DNA of 64,000 nt, from NCBI RefSeq assembly GCF_032268605.1, contig NZ_CP130318.1, forward strand, positions 3,690,001-3,754,000, given 5' to 3'. The notes beneath the pieces are model-generated. The model was not told the DNA's origin and did no database searches. It saw only the letters and a list, made by a program, of their open reading frames with translations. Positions 35,520 to 44,993 of this stretch are shown here, in pieces; position 1 is the first letter of the stretch, and each line of letters starts with the position of its first letter. The DNA is from Paenibacillus aurantius (GTDB lineage Bacteria > Bacillota > Bacilli > Paenibacillales > NBRC-103111). The position numbers were made by a program, and so were the translations under genes.

Positions 35520-36053
35520 TACCAGGCGATCCTCCTTGAGATTCCGTAGTTCTCCCGGCCGGTTCCTCTACAGAATTGTACTTGACCGGAAGAAAAAAGT
35601 TGCGCTCGTTCTTTTACGAATCCTACGTGGAAATAAGGAAAACATGCCAATGTATCCGAAATTGGGAAATCCCCCTATAAACCTATACCACAATTTTGAA
35701 ACCCGCTAACAGTCTTTTTCGAGATATTTCACACAATCTCCTTCTTTTTTCGTCAGAATGACCGCTTTTCTTTAGTTATTTATGTAAAGAGCTTCTTACA
35801 CGATATGGGAGGGGAGCAAATTTCGACAAAACCACCCGAGAAAACAAAAAAAAACCACCGGAAGACCGGTGGCCGCACAGCGTGCAAATTCGGATAGGAG
35901 TGGAGAGAAACCATACTGTACTTTTATTATATGTATCCGTTTACATTTTGTCAACGGTTTTTTGCAAGCGATTTCTTTTTATTGAATAAGCAGCGCCTTG
36001 CCTTTGATGATACGGTATGGGCGGCAAGACGTGTGACTCTGCTTAACTTCTAT
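35520..36053. other. 534-nt intergenic region between the ECF sigma gene and tyrA
   Basis: No credible gene is seen on either strand. The right part is the 3' untranslated region of the trp-hisC-tyrA transcript, ending at the terminator 35846-35872. The left 320 nt must contain the promoter of the ECF sigma operon; it is A/T-rich and includes a GCAACTTTTTT element on the minus strand. A ribosome site AAGGAGG precedes the sigma gene. Confidence 0.6.
35846..35872 (-). terminator. Intrinsic terminator of the trp-hisC-tyrA operon
   Basis: CCACCGG (35855-35861) pairs with CCGGTGG (35866-35872), loop AAGA; the minus-strand stem is followed by nine U residues. It lies about 180 nt past the tyrA stop. 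Confidence 0.9.
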
Positions 36054-37142
36054 TTAGGCATGGACGTGATATTCAGGTTTTAACAGCTTGGCCGCCCGGT
36101 CCATATCCTCCTCGTTGCGGAAAGAAAGCCGAAGAATGCCCGGAACATCGGCCCGATTCTCAATGATTTGAATATTGCTTAAGTTGATGCGTTCGTTACC
36201 GAGCGATGTCGTGATTTCTCCGATGATCCCCGGATGGTCCGGCACGTCGACATACAGATCAAACAAAGAAGTGAGAACCCCTTTTCTTCGTTCGGGGATT
36301 TGATTGCGGAATTCCCGTGACTGGCGGAACTGCTCTTCGATCCCTTCTCCGGATCCGGATTCCACAAGCGCCGTAAAGCTCTCCATCTGCCCTTTCCATT
36401 CGCTAAGCAGCCTAAGGACGACTTCCCTGTTGTTGAGCAGGATATCGCGCCAAATCACCGGTTCGCTGGCTGCAATCCGGGTAATGTCCCGAAAGCCGCC
36501 GGCCGCGAGATTCTGGTATAGAGGATCGCTTTCGTTATACTTCGCTACCTGGTTAACCAGGGCAACGGCAATAATATGGGGAAGGTGACTGATGGCTCCT
36601 ACGATATCATCGTGCTGGGAAGCCTCCACCCGGACAATTTGAGCCCGCGTATAACGCAGAAGGTCTACAAGACTCTCATAAACGGATTCCGGAACATGCT
36701 TTCCCGGTGTCAGCACGTAAAAGGCATTCTCGTATAGAAGCGGAGTGGCCGCCTCGACGCCGGAGCGTTCGGATCCTGCCATGGGATGCCCGCCAATAAA
36801 ATAGGACGATCCCCAATCCATGGCATCCGCAGCCCGGCAGATCGAAGCCTTGGTGCTTCCCACATCGGTAATGACGCAGCCCGGTTTAAGCGGGAGCTTG
36901 GAAAGCCTGTTAAGGTAATCCTCGACCATCCCTACCGGAACGCAGACAAATATAAAATCGGCTTCCGCCGCCGCTTCCTCAAAGGAAGTGGTAGCGTAGT
37001 CAACTACGCCCCGCTCCTTGTATTTCTTAACCGAAGCCTCCGAGTGGGAGTGTCCCACGACCCTGAGATCCGGCTTGCCTCTAAAACAGAGGGCTAATGA
37101 TCCTCCCATTAGCCCTACCCCGTAAATTGTAATTGTCGTCAT
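36054..37142 (-). CDS. tyrA: Prephenate dehydrogenase with C-terminal ACT domain
   Basis: Oxidatively decarboxylates prephenate to 4-hydroxyphenylpyruvate for tyrosine synthesis. The 362-residue protein has the NAD motif IYGVGLMGGSLAL at residues 6-18, the active-site GGHPMAGSERSGV, and a C-terminal ACT domain from about residue 290 (LYVDVPDHPGIIGEI), probably binding tyrosine for feedback control. It is the last gene of the operon, 17 nt after hisC; aroE, which follows in B. subtilis, is absent here. Confidence 0.94.
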   Translation of the reverse strand: MTTITIYGVGLMGGSLALCFRGKPDLRVVGHSHSEASVKKYKERGVVDYATTSFEEAAAEADFIFVCVPVGMVEDYLNRLSKLPLKPGCVITDVGSTKASICRAADAMDWGSSYFIGGHPMAGSERSGVEAATPLLYENAFYVLTPGKHVPESVYESLVDLLRYTRAQIVRVEASQHDDIVGAISHLPHIIAVALVNQVAKYNESDPLYQNLAAGGFRDITRIAASEPVIWRDILLNNREVVLRLLSEWKGQMESFTALVESGSGEGIEEQFRQSREFRNQIPERRKGVLTSLFDLYVDVPDHPGIIGEITTSLGNERINLSNIQIIENRADVPGILRLSFRNEEDMDRAAKLLKPEYHVHA

Positions 37143-37159
37143 TCCATCAACCTTCTCTA

Positions 37160-38269
37160 TTAGGCTTGCACGGCGGCGCCGGACAGAACCTCTTCGAGAT
37201 CGCGGATAAACTTCTCGTTCTGCTCCTGGCTGCCCACCGTCACCCGCAGCGACGTTGGGAAATCCAGGGCGTGCCCTCCGCGAACGATCATGCCTTTACG
37301 CAGCAGCGCGTTAAAGATATCGGCCGCAGGCTTGCCGACATCGACCATAATGAAGTTTCCGTTGGCCGGAAAATAGCTTAGTCCTATCCGATCGAATTGG
37401 GAGGTCAAATAGTTGAGACCAACACGGTTCGCTTCCCGGCAGCTGGCCACGAACTCATCATCTTCGAGGGAAGCCAGTGCGGCCGCTTGGGCAAAACGGG
37501 TCGTATTGAAAGGCTCGCGGACCTGGTTGATGGAACGGATGACTTCCGAACGTCCGATTCCGTAACCAATCCGAAGAGAAGCGAGCCCATAAATTTTGGA
37601 GAACGTGCGAAGCAGAATAACATTCGGGTATTCCTTCAGCAGCTGCAAGCCGTCCGGGAATTCCGGATCCGTGCTGTATTCCACATAGGCTTCGTCGAGT
37701 ACGACCAGGACATGAGGTGCAACCTTCTTCATAAAGTCCTTCACTTCCGCATGGGTCACAATCGTTCCCGTCGGATTGTTCGGGTTGCAAATCCATACGA
37801 TTTTCGTCCGCTCGGTGACTTTCTCCAGCATGGATGGCAGATCATGTTTGCCGTTTACCAGCGGAACCTCAATCGTTACCGCCCCTTCAATCTCGGCATT
37901 ATGCTTATACTGAGGGAAGGTATGGGTGGCCATGATGTTCTCGTCGCCGGAAGACAGGAAGGCGCGGGCCAGCATGAGAATAATCTCATCGGAGCCGGCT
38001 CCGAAAATAACTTGATCGGGGGCCACTCCGAATTTGGCGGCTACCGCATTCGTCAGCACCACCGCCCCGCCGTCCGGGTACAGGCTCAGGTTTTCCATTT
38101 CGGCCTGGATGGCTTCCTTCGCTTTCGGTGAGCATCCGTACGGATTCTCATTCGAGGCAAGCTTGGTTACCTCGGTTAGGCCGAATTCGCGTTTTACTTC
38201 TTCAATGGGCTTGCCCGGCTGGTACACCGGAAGATGAACGATATTTTTTTTGGGCTGCACAATGAACAC
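37160..38269 (-). CDS. hisC: Histidinol-phosphate aminotransferase (aromatic aminotransferase)
   Basis: PLP-dependent class I/II aminotransferase of 369 residues. The PLP lysine is in TFSKIYGLASLRIGYG; the substrate and cofactor region ICNPNNPTGTIV and the N-terminal SNENPYGCSPKA are typical. In B. subtilis the gene at the same position serves both histidine and tyrosine/phenylalanine synthesis, which fits its place between trpA and tyrA. Confidence 0.94.
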   Translation of the reverse strand: MFIVQPKKNIVHLPVYQPGKPIEEVKREFGLTEVTKLASNENPYGCSPKAKEAIQAEMENLSLYPDGGAVVLTNAVAAKFGVAPDQVIFGAGSDEIILMLARAFLSSGDENIMATHTFPQYKHNAEIEGAVTIEVPLVNGKHDLPSMLEKVTERTKIVWICNPNNPTGTIVTHAEVKDFMKKVAPHVLVVLDEAYVEYSTDPEFPDGLQLLKEYPNVILLRTFSKIYGLASLRIGYGIGRSEVIRSINQVREPFNTTRFAQAAALASLEDDEFVASCREANRVGLNYLTSQFDRIGLSYFPANGNFIMVDVGKPAADIFNALLRKGMIVRGGHALDFPTSLRVTVGSQEQNEKFIRDLEEVLSGAAVQA

Positions 38270-38303
38270 CTCTTATTCGCTGTTTAAGATCATTTACCTA
38301 TCG

Positions 38304-39110
38304 TTAATTCCTTAATTGTGACACAAATTCGCGAATTTGCAAGAGTCCTTGTTCACGCGTGGATTCGGATTTCAGCTCGGGAAGCACCTTTTCGATCTGC
38401 TTCACGATGGCGCTTCCTACCACCACCCCATCGCAAATCTCGGAGAACCGGTCCACCTGCTCCCGGCTTGAAATCCCGAACCCGATGGCAATGGGAAGCG
38501 TCGTGGAATTTTTAACCGTCTGGAGGAAATCGTTAATCCCCTCAAAAAATTGCGAACGTGTTCCCGTTACCCCAAGGGAAGACACGCAATAGATAAAGCC
38601 CGCCGCCTCGGAAACAATTCGCGCAATCCTCTCGTTCGACGTGGGAGCCACGAGCGGAATCAAATGGATACTATGTTTAACGGACAGCTCTTTAAGCGGT
38701 CCATGCTCTTCAATGGGAAGATCCGGAATGATTAAGCCGCTGATCTCATTTTCCAGAACCAGATCGAAGAAGTGTTCCAGTCCAAGCTGAAGAACCGGGT
38801 TGTAATAAGTGAACAGGATAAAGGGAAGCTTGCTCCCCTGCTCCCGGCATGTTTTGGCCACACGCATACAATCCACAATCGTGATCCGGTTCTGAAGAGC
38901 TCTCTGCGAAGAGCTTTGAATAACGGGGCCATCGGCCAAAGGATCGGAGTAGGGGACCCCAAGCTCCACGATATCGGCTCCGGCCGCCTCCAATTCGTGA
39001 ACGATAGCAACGGTTGTCTCCACATCCGGGTCTCCAACCGTGATAAAAGGGATTAGGGCGGTGCGGTTCTGTTCTTTTAACGATTGAAACGCTGCGTCGA
39101 TACGGTTCAT
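38304..39110 (-). CDS. trpA: Tryptophan synthase alpha chain
   Basis: Cleaves indole-3-glycerol phosphate to indole. The 268-residue TIM barrel contains the catalytic Glu/Asp region [18 protein letters not shown] and the phosphate-binding SSLGVTGTR. It overlaps trpB by 4 nt (ATGA) and is followed by hisC after 34 nt. Confidence 0.97.
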   Translation of the reverse strand: MNRIDAAFQSLKEQNRTALIPFITVGDPDVETTVAIVHELEAAGADIVELGVPYSDPLADGPVIQSSSQRALQNRITIVDCMRVAKTCREQGSKLPFILFTYYNPVLQLGLEHFFDLVLENEISGLIIPDLPIEEHGPLKELSVKHSIHLIPLVAPTSNERIARIVSEAAGFIYCVSSLGVTGTRSQFFEGINDFLQTVKNSTTLPIAIGFGISSREQVDRFSEICDGVVVGSAIVKQIEKVLPELKSESTREQGLLQIREFVSQLRN

Positions 39111-40303
39111 TGATTTTGGCCCCCCAGGTAGCTCATGATGGACTCCACGTCCTTATCCCCTCTTCCGGAGAGGGAGACCACGATGATTTGGTCCTTCGGC
39201 AGGGTAGGAGCCACCTTCATGGTCTGGGCGATCGCATGGGCACTTTCCAGTGCGGGAATGACTCCTTCCGTGCGGCTCAGAAACTGCAGCGCGTCCAGTG
39301 CTTCCTGGTCAGTGATCGGAACATATTCCGCCCGTTCGGTATCTTTCAAGAAAGCATGCTCCGGACCGATCCCCGGATAGTCCAGACCCGCGGAAATGGA
39401 ATGCGCTTCTTGAACCTGTCCATGCTCATCCTGAAGCAGGTAGCTGAACGACCCTTGGAACACCCCATGCTTCCCTCGCGTCATCGTCGCCGCATGCTTA
39501 TCGGTGTGAAGCCCGTGTCCGGCTGCTTCCACTCCCATCAGACGAACGTCCTTGTCCTGAACGAACGGATAGAAAATCCCCATGGCATTGCTGCCGCCGC
39601 CGACGCAAGCGATCACCAGATCCGGAAGACGGCCTTCCTGCTCGAGAATCTGCTTACGCGCTTCATCTCCAATGATTCGCTGAAAATCCCTTACGATCAT
39701 CGGATAGGGATGGGGACCGGTTACCGAGCCCAGGATATAGAAAGTATCTTCAACATGGCTCACCCAGTAGCGGAGCGTTTCGTTGCAGGCGTCCTTAAGG
39801 GTCCGCGAGCCCGACGTCACCGGAACGACTTCCGTACCCAGCAGATTCATACGGAACACGTTCAGCTGCTGGCGGCGGATGTCCTCTTCGCCCATGAACA
39901 CTTTGCATTCAAAGCCCATCAGGGCGGCTACGGTAGCCGTCGCAACACCGTGCTGGCCCGCTCCCGTTTCGGCAATAATTTTCTTCTTGCCCATCCGCTT
40001 CGCCAGCACGGCCTGGCCGATCGCATTGTTGATTTTGTGAGCGCCCGTATGGTTGAGATCCTCGCGCTTCAAGTAGATCTTCGCTCCGCCCAAAGCCTGC
40101 GTGAGCCGTTCCGCATAGTATAGATTGGTCGGCCTGCCCGAATATTTCACCAGCAGATCATGAACCTCGCTTGTAAATTCGGGATCCTGGGAATATTTAT
40201 GGTAAGCCTCTTCCAGCTCGATGAGAGCGTTCATTAAAGTTTCCGGTACGTATTTGCCTCCGAATTTGCCGAATCGGCCGTACTGGTCCGGTAACGTATT
40301 CAC
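39107..40303 (-). CDS. trpB: Tryptophan synthase beta chain
   Basis: PLP enzyme joining indole with serine. The 398-residue protein has the PLP lysine in [13 protein letters not shown], the [12 protein letters not shown] segment and the glycine-rich phosphate-binding GGGSNAMG. It overlaps both trpF and trpA by 4 nt, an arrangement that couples translation of the two synthase subunits. Confidence 0.97.
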   Translation of the reverse strand: MNTLPDQYGRFGKFGGKYVPETLMNALIELEEAYHKYSQDPEFTSEVHDLLVKYSGRPTNLYYAERLTQALGGAKIYLKREDLNHTGAHKINNAIGQAVLAKRMGKKKIIAETGAGQHGVATATVAALMGFECKVFMGEEDIRRQQLNVFRMNLLGTEVVPVTSGSRTLKDACNETLRYWVSHVEDTFYILGSVTGPHPYPMIVRDFQRIIGDEARKQILEQEGRLPDLVIACVGGGSNAMGIFYPFVQDKDVRLMGVEAAGHGLHTDKHAATMTRGKHGVFQGSFSYLLQDEHGQVQEAHSISAGLDYPGIGPEHAFLKDTERAEYVPITDQEALDALQFLSRTEGVIPALESAHAIAQTMKVAPTLPKDQIIVVSLSGRGDKDVESIMSYLGGQNQ

Positions 40304-40971
40304 AGCCCTTTCACCCTTTCCACGAATGCTTGTATTTTGGTCGAATCCTTGACTCCCTCAGTCTCCACACCGCTCGATACGTCGACTCCGTCCGGCCGGT
40401 ACCGCTCGATCAAACCGGCTACATTGTCCGATGTCAGCCCTCCGGCGACCAGAAGCTTCATCCCCAGCTTATGCGCCGCTTCCCGATATCCCAGAATGAG
40501 GTCCCAGGCGAACGTCTTCCCGCCGCCCCCTCCATGGACAGGCTCAAACGTATCCAACAAAATCGCATCGGCGGCACCCCGGTAAGGAGACAGCTGTTCC
40601 TCCGCCTCCTTAGAGCCGGAATCCGGACGGATCGAGATCACCTTGAAAACCTTCACGCCGAACTTGTCCCTCGCATAACGGCAAAGGAACGGAGATTCTT
40701 GCCCGTGCAGCTGAATGACATCCAGCCTTGCCTGTTCCATTACCTCACTCATGTATTCTTCCGTCGGGTTCACAAACACGCCTACCGTCCGGGGCAGGGA
40801 AGCGAGGCCAGTAGCCCGCATCAACTCCAGGAACCTTCCGGCTTGAGCGGCCGTGATCCGGCGTTTGCTAGGTGCAAACATAAAACCGATGTAATCGATA
40901 GGATAAGAAAGAATGCGCTCGAGAGTAGCTTCATCGGTAATCCCGCATATTTTGACCTCGGCTGCCGTCAT
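40300..40971 (-). CDS. trpF: Phosphoribosylanthranilate isomerase
   Basis: Amadori rearrangement step of tryptophan synthesis. The 223-residue TIM barrel starts with [12 protein letters not shown] (catalytic Cys) and has the catalytic Asp in [19 protein letters not shown] and the phosphate site [10 protein letters not shown]. It is 2 nt after trpC and overlaps trpB by 4 nt. Confidence 0.96.
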   Translation of the reverse strand: MTAAEVKICGITDEATLERILSYPIDYIGFMFAPSKRRITAAQAGRFLELMRATGLASLPRTVGVFVNPTEEYMSEVMEQARLDVIQLHGQESPFLCRYARDKFGVKVFKVISIRPDSGSKEAEEQLSPYRGAADAILLDTFEPVHGGGGGKTFAWDLILGYREAAHKLGMKLLVAGGLTSDNVAGLIERYRPDGVDVSSGVETEGVKDSTKIQAFVERVKGL

Positions 40972-40973
40972 AG

Positions 40974-41774
40974 CTAGTTCACTCCCGCTCCGGGCACACC
41001 GAGAAGATCCTCAATGGCACGACCAACGGAAGGCTGGCGCATAAAGTGCTCGCCGATCAGCAGAGCCCGGGCCCCCGTCGAGTATAGGTAGTCGATTTCT
41101 TCCGGCTTGGAAATGCCGCTTTCGCTCACAATGGTTTTTCCGGCGGGGATGGTCTTCGCCAGCTCCTCCGTTGTCTTGAGGTCGGTCACGAACGTCTTCA
41201 GGTTGCGGTTGTTGATCCCGATCAGCTCGGCATCGAGGGAGAGCACACGATCCAGCTCCTCCTGATCGTGAACCTCCACCAGCGCATCCAGACCAAGGTC
41301 CAGGCTCAGCTGCAAGAACTCTTTCATTTGACCCGTGGTCAGGATAGCCGCAATAAGGAGCACGGCGTCCGCTCCGATGACGCGGGCTTCATAGATTTGC
41401 CGGTAATCAATCGTAAAGTCCTTGCGAAGCAGCGGCACCTTAACCACTTGGCGCACCGCGCTCAAATAGGCATTGCTGCCTTGAAAGTAATCGGTATCGG
41501 TCAAGACGGAGATGCAGTCCGTTCCGGCTTCTTCATACGCCTTGGCAATGGCAGCAGGCTCAAAATCCTCCCGGATCAGCCCTTTCGAAGGGGAAGCCTT
41601 CTTAACCTCCGCAATAAGCCCCATCCGGCGCTGACGTCCTTCCGTCAACGCCCGGGCAAACCCTCTCGTAGGAGGAAGCTCCGCGATTTTTTTCTCCATT
41701 TCGGCAAGGGAGAATCCATTCTTCAACCCTTCGACTTCTCTGCGTTTGGTATCAACAATTCGATCAAGAAACAT
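40974..41774 (-). CDS. trpC: Indole-3-glycerol phosphate synthase
   Basis: Ring-closing step of tryptophan synthesis. The 266-residue TIM barrel has LIAEVKKASPSKG near residue 53, LRKDFTIDYRQIYEA, and GINNRNLKTF, all active-site segments. It overlaps trpD by 11 nt. Confidence 0.97.
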   Translation of the reverse strand: MFLDRIVDTKRREVEGLKNGFSLAEMEKKIAELPPTRGFARALTEGRQRRMGLIAEVKKASPSKGLIREDFEPAAIAKAYEEAGTDCISVLTDTDYFQGSNAYLSAVRQVVKVPLLRKDFTIDYRQIYEARVIGADAVLLIAAILTTGQMKEFLQLSLDLGLDALVEVHDQEELDRVLSLDAELIGINNRNLKTFVTDLKTTEELAKTIPAGKTIVSESGISKPEEIDYLYSTGARALLIGEHFMRQPSVGRAIEDLLGVPGAGVN

Positions 41775-42804
41775 GGCTGAACGCTCCCGTACATTGGACT
41801 AGCTCCCGCAGCTTATCGGCGGCACGTTTGGAATCGATAACCGCTGCCGCTAATTTTACACCTTCCTGCAGGGTCGAGCAACGCTCCGACACATAGAAGC
41901 AGGCTCCGGCATTGGCGAGCACGATATCCCGATGAGCTCCCCGGCTGCCATGTAGAATGGCTTCGATGATTTCTGCATTGGTCTGGGCGTCGCCGCCCGC
42001 CACATCGTTCATCGTATAGGTTCCGAGCCCCAATTCATCCGGGCTGATCTCATAAGTGCGGATCGCCGAATTTTTCAGCTCGGTTACCTGGGTTGGGGCT
42101 GAAATGCTGATTTCATCCAACCCGTCGTAGCTCGCCACAACCATGCCGCGGCGGAGCTTCAAGGCGTGCAGCACTTCGGCGATTAGCTCCGTTTTGCTGC
42201 GGTCGAAGACGCCGAGAAGCTGACGATCGGCTCCGGCCGGATTGGTAAGCGGCCCCAGAAGGTTGAAAACGGTGCGAATGCCGAGCTCGCGGCGAGGAGC
42301 CGCGGCGTGCTTCATAGACTGGTGGTACGACATGGCAAACAGGAAGCAAATGCCGATCTGATCCAGGCAGCGGGACGCCTGTGCGCCGTCCAAGTGAATG
42401 TTAACCCCGAGAGCCTCCAGCACATCGGCGCTTCCGCTCTTGCTCGACATGGCCCGGTTCCCGTGCTTCGCTACCCGGATTCCGCCGGCCGCGGCTACGA
42501 GTGCGGAGGCGGTGGAAATGTTAAACGTGTTCGCGCCGTCCCCCCCGGTTCCGCACGTGTCCAGAAGATCAAACTGCTCCGTCTCCACTCGGTTGGCCCG
42601 GCTTCTCATCGACTCCGCAAAGCCGGTAATTTCCTCGGACGTTTCCCCTTTCATTCTCAGGGCGGTCACCAGGCTGCCGATTTGGGCGTGAGTCGCTTCC
42701 CCTTCCATGATCTCATCCATGACCATTCTCGCTTCTTCCCTGCCCAGGCTTCCGCCTCCGGTAATCGTGGCGATCGCCTGCTGGATCTTCAATTTGGTCT
42801 CCAT
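41764..42804 (-). CDS. trpD: Anthranilate phosphoribosyltransferase
   Basis: Attaches phosphoribose to anthranilate. The 346-residue protein has the PRPP loop DTCGTGGDGANTFNIST and the anthranilate-site segments KHGNRAMSSKSGSADVLEALG in parts. ATG at 42804 has GGGAGGA 8 nt upstream; the longer frame to 42834 is not supported by a ribosome site. It stands between trpE and trpC. Confidence 0.96.
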   Translation of the reverse strand: METKLKIQQAIATITGGGSLGREEARMVMDEIMEGEATHAQIGSLVTALRMKGETSEEITGFAESMRSRANRVETEQFDLLDTCGTGGDGANTFNISTASALVAAAGGIRVAKHGNRAMSSKSGSADVLEALGVNIHLDGAQASRCLDQIGICFLFAMSYHQSMKHAAAPRRELGIRTVFNLLGPLTNPAGADRQLLGVFDRSKTELIAEVLHALKLRRGMVVASYDGLDEISISAPTQVTELKNSAIRTYEISPDELGLGTYTMNDVAGGDAQTNAEIIEAILHGSRGAHRDIVLANAGACFYVSERCSTLQEGVKLAAAVIDSKRAADKLRELVQCTGAFSHVS

Positions 42805-42820
42805 AGTGAATTCCTCCCGA

Positions 42821-44368
42821 TTAAAGTTGAACAAAATAATCGCTGTTGATCTCTGCAGGCTGTTCCTTCTTACCGGTAAAAATGGCTTCCGCCATGCGGA
42901 TCGATTTCAGCAGAGCTTTGGCTTTGTTCTCCGTCTCTTCAAATTCCTTCTCCGGGACGGAATCCCATACAATCCCCGCTCCCGCCTGTACATAGGCTTT
43001 GCCGTTCTTGAAGATGATCGTCCGGATCGTGATGCACGTATCGAGGTTTCCGGAGAAGCCCAAGTATCCGATGGCCCCCGCATAAGCACCCCGCGACTCG
43101 TTCTCGAGCTCGGCGATGATCTCCATCGCTCTCAGCTTGGGAGCCCCCGATACCGTTCCCGCCGGCAGGCAGGAAATAAAGGCATCGAAGAAATCCTTGT
43201 CCTCGCGGATGGTTCCGACCACGTTCGAGACGATGTGCATCACATGCGAGTAACGCTCGACTTCCATGAACGTATCGCACTTCACCGTTCCGAATTTCGC
43301 TACCCGCCCGATGTCGTTCCTTCCGAGATCTACGAGCATCAGATGCTCCGCCCGTTCCTTCTCGTCCGCCAGCAATTCCTTCTCGAGCGCCAAATCCTCT
43401 TCCGTGGTGCGGCCGCGCGGCCGGGTCCCGGCAATCGGCCGGGTTTCTACCTTGTGATCCTCCACCCGGACAAGCAGCTCGGGAGAAGTGCCCACGATGA
43501 CCTCGTCGTCCATTTTCAGATAATACATATAGGGGGAGGGATTCATCGTTCTCAGCACCCGGTACACCTGCAGGGGCGAAACGGCGGTCTCAATCTCAAA
43601 GCGCTGGGATAGCACCACCTGAAAAATATCCCCGGCCCGGATGTATTCCTTCGCCTGCTCGACATTGGAGATGAATTTCTCTTTGGTGACGTTCGATTGG
43701 ATTTCCCCCAGCTCCACTTCTTCCGGAATGGTGTGCTGGGTCAGGTGCGAAGGGGCCAGCGGTCTTCTCAGCTTCTCGATCGTGGCGTCGATTCGGGCAC
43801 AGGTCCGGTTGTATTCCTCGGCAATTTCCGCATCGGAGGCAAACGGAGGGACATGCACATTCGCGATAACCTTCAGCTGCTGCTTGAAGTGGTCGAAGAC
43901 GACCAGCTGGTCGCAGAACATGAACTGAATGTCGTTCATTTGCAGATCGTCCGTCCGGTGCTTCGGAAGGTTCTCATAATACTGAAGGAGATCGTATCCG
44001 AAAAAGCCGACCGCCCCTCCGGTCAATCGGGGCATATCCGGCAGGGAAGGACTGCGGTAAGCCCTCAGGTAGGCTTTCAGCACCTCCAGCGGCTTCTCGT
44101 GATGGACCTTCGTCTCCGAGCCCTTCGTGACTTCGATCGCTCCGTTCTTTCCGCGGATCATCAGGAAGGGATCGGTCCCGATAAAGGAATAACGCGCCCA
44201 TTTAACCCCGCCTTCCACACTTTCCAGCAGAAACGCCCGGGGCTCCTCGTGAAATTGCTGAAACACGCGAATCGGGGTTTCGGTGTCCGCCAGCAAATGC
44301 CGGACAACGGGAATCAGGTTGAAGGTTTTGGCGTAGCGGATAATCTCCTGCAGCTCAGGGGTATACAT
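42821..44368 (-). CDS. trpE: Anthranilate synthase component I
   Basis: Converts chorismate with ammonia from a glutamine amidotransferase to anthranilate. The 515-residue protein carries the tryptophan-feedback motif FLLES near residue 53 and the chorismate-binding core (IAGTRPRGRTTEED, CLPAGTVSGAPKLRAMEII in part, GIVWDSVPEKEFEE). ATG at 44368 has GGAGAGG 6 nt upstream. No trpG lies in the operon, so the amidotransferase must be encoded elsewhere, as with the shared pabA/trpG of Bacillus. Transcription into it is controlled by the leader upstream. Confidence 0.96.
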   Translation of the reverse strand: MYTPELQEIIRYAKTFNLIPVVRHLLADTETPIRVFQQFHEEPRAFLLESVEGGVKWARYSFIGTDPFLMIRGKNGAIEVTKGSETKVHHEKPLEVLKAYLRAYRSPSLPDMPRLTGGAVGFFGYDLLQYYENLPKHRTDDLQMNDIQFMFCDQLVVFDHFKQQLKVIANVHVPPFASDAEIAEEYNRTCARIDATIEKLRRPLAPSHLTQHTIPEEVELGEIQSNVTKEKFISNVEQAKEYIRAGDIFQVVLSQRFEIETAVSPLQVYRVLRTMNPSPYMYYLKMDDEVIVGTSPELLVRVEDHKVETRPIAGTRPRGRTTEEDLALEKELLADEKERAEHLMLVDLGRNDIGRVAKFGTVKCDTFMEVERYSHVMHIVSNVVGTIREDKDFFDAFISCLPAGTVSGAPKLRAMEIIAELENESRGAYAGAIGYLGFSGNLDTCITIRTIIFKNGKAYVQAGAGIVWDSVPEKEFEETENKAKALLKSIRMAEAIFTGKKEQPAEINSDYFVQL

Positions 44369-44410
44369 GGGCACCTCTCCTTTGGTATGGGGGAGTTGAT
44401 GATTTAAACA

Positions 44411-44436
44411 AAAAAACCTCTGCCGGAAGGCAGAGG
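44411..44436 (-). terminator. trp leader attenuator (intrinsic terminator)
   Basis: CCTCTGCC (44417-44424) pairs perfectly with GGCAGAGG (44429-44436), loop GGAA; the minus-strand stem is followed by seven U residues. It lies 43 nt before trpE and downstream of the TRAP-type repeat, so it would stop transcription before the trp genes when TRAP is bound. Confidence 0.9.
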
Positions 44437-44506
44437 CAAACGTTGTAATATGTAAGGAGTTCGGAATAGTCAAATAAATCGGACATGGCCCAAGAAGCCC
44501 GTGCTT

Positions 44507-44558
44507 CTCATCCTGTCTCCCTCGACTCCGCTCAACATATCTCAACTCATCTCAACTC
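44507..44558 (-). promoter_or_regulatory. TRAP-binding site in the trp leader: 11 spaced triplets
   Basis: Read on the minus strand from 44558 to 44507, the RNA has GAG triplets at 44558, 44553, 44548, 44543, 44533, 44528, 44523, 44519 and 44509 (first bases), with AUG at 44538 and AGG at 44514 filling the two gaps. That makes 11 triplets with 2-nt spacers, except one 1-nt spacer between 44521 and 44519. The TRAP protein is an 11-mer that wraps such RNA. The site begins immediately after the promoter and precedes the attenuator, as in the B. subtilis trp leader. Confidence 0.9.
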
Positions 44559-44568
44559 TTCTTCCTTC

Positions 44569-44598
44569 ATATTACCTTACCTGACGACGATCCGTCAA
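44569..44598 (-). promoter_or_regulatory. Sigma-A promoter of the trp operon
   Basis: On the minus strand TTGACG (44598-44593) and TAATAT (44574-44569) are 18 nt apart. The predicted start is only a few bases before the first GAG triplet of the TRAP site. The promoter lies just past and partly inside the 3' end region of aroH (stop at 44616 lies 18 nt upstream). Confidence 0.8.
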
Positions 44599-44615
44599 TG
44601 CCTGGAAAGCAGCCT

Positions 44616-44993
44616 TTACCCTTTCGCCTGTACAATATCGGGACGTAGGCTTTTGGCTTCATTTAAATAAACATGGCGGATTTCGTTCTGTTTCTTGGTG
44701 GTGTTAATATGAACCATCAGTCGAATGCATTTCGGCAGGCTCGGCTTCACCGGGATCTCGATGGAGCACATCAAGGGGACCAGCTCCCAGCCGCCCATCT
44801 GGCGAATGGCTCTCGCCGGGAACGTGGCGGTCAAATCTTCCGTTGTCGTGATGAAGACACTCGCGATGTCTTCCGGAACCACGTCGTTCTCCACTACAAT
44901 CTGATTCAGCATCTCGATGGTCGCCTGCAAGATTTCTTGCTCTTCATTGTTCTCCACGGTAGTCGCACCGCGAATTCCACGTACCCACATCAT
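44616..44993 (-). CDS. aroH: Chorismate mutase, AroH type
   Basis: Monofunctional chorismate mutase converting chorismate to prephenate. The 125-residue protein has WVRGIRGATTVENNEEQEI at the N-terminus with the active-site arginine, the FITTTEDL segment, and IRHVYLNEAKSLRPD near the end. It starts 1 nt after the aroB stop and ends just before the trp promoter. Confidence 0.95.
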   Translation of the reverse strand: MMWVRGIRGATTVENNEEQEILQATIEMLNQIVVENDVVPEDIASVFITTTEDLTATFPARAIRQMGGWELVPLMCSIEIPVKPSLPKCIRLMVHINTTKKQNEIRHVYLNEAKSLRPDIVQAKG

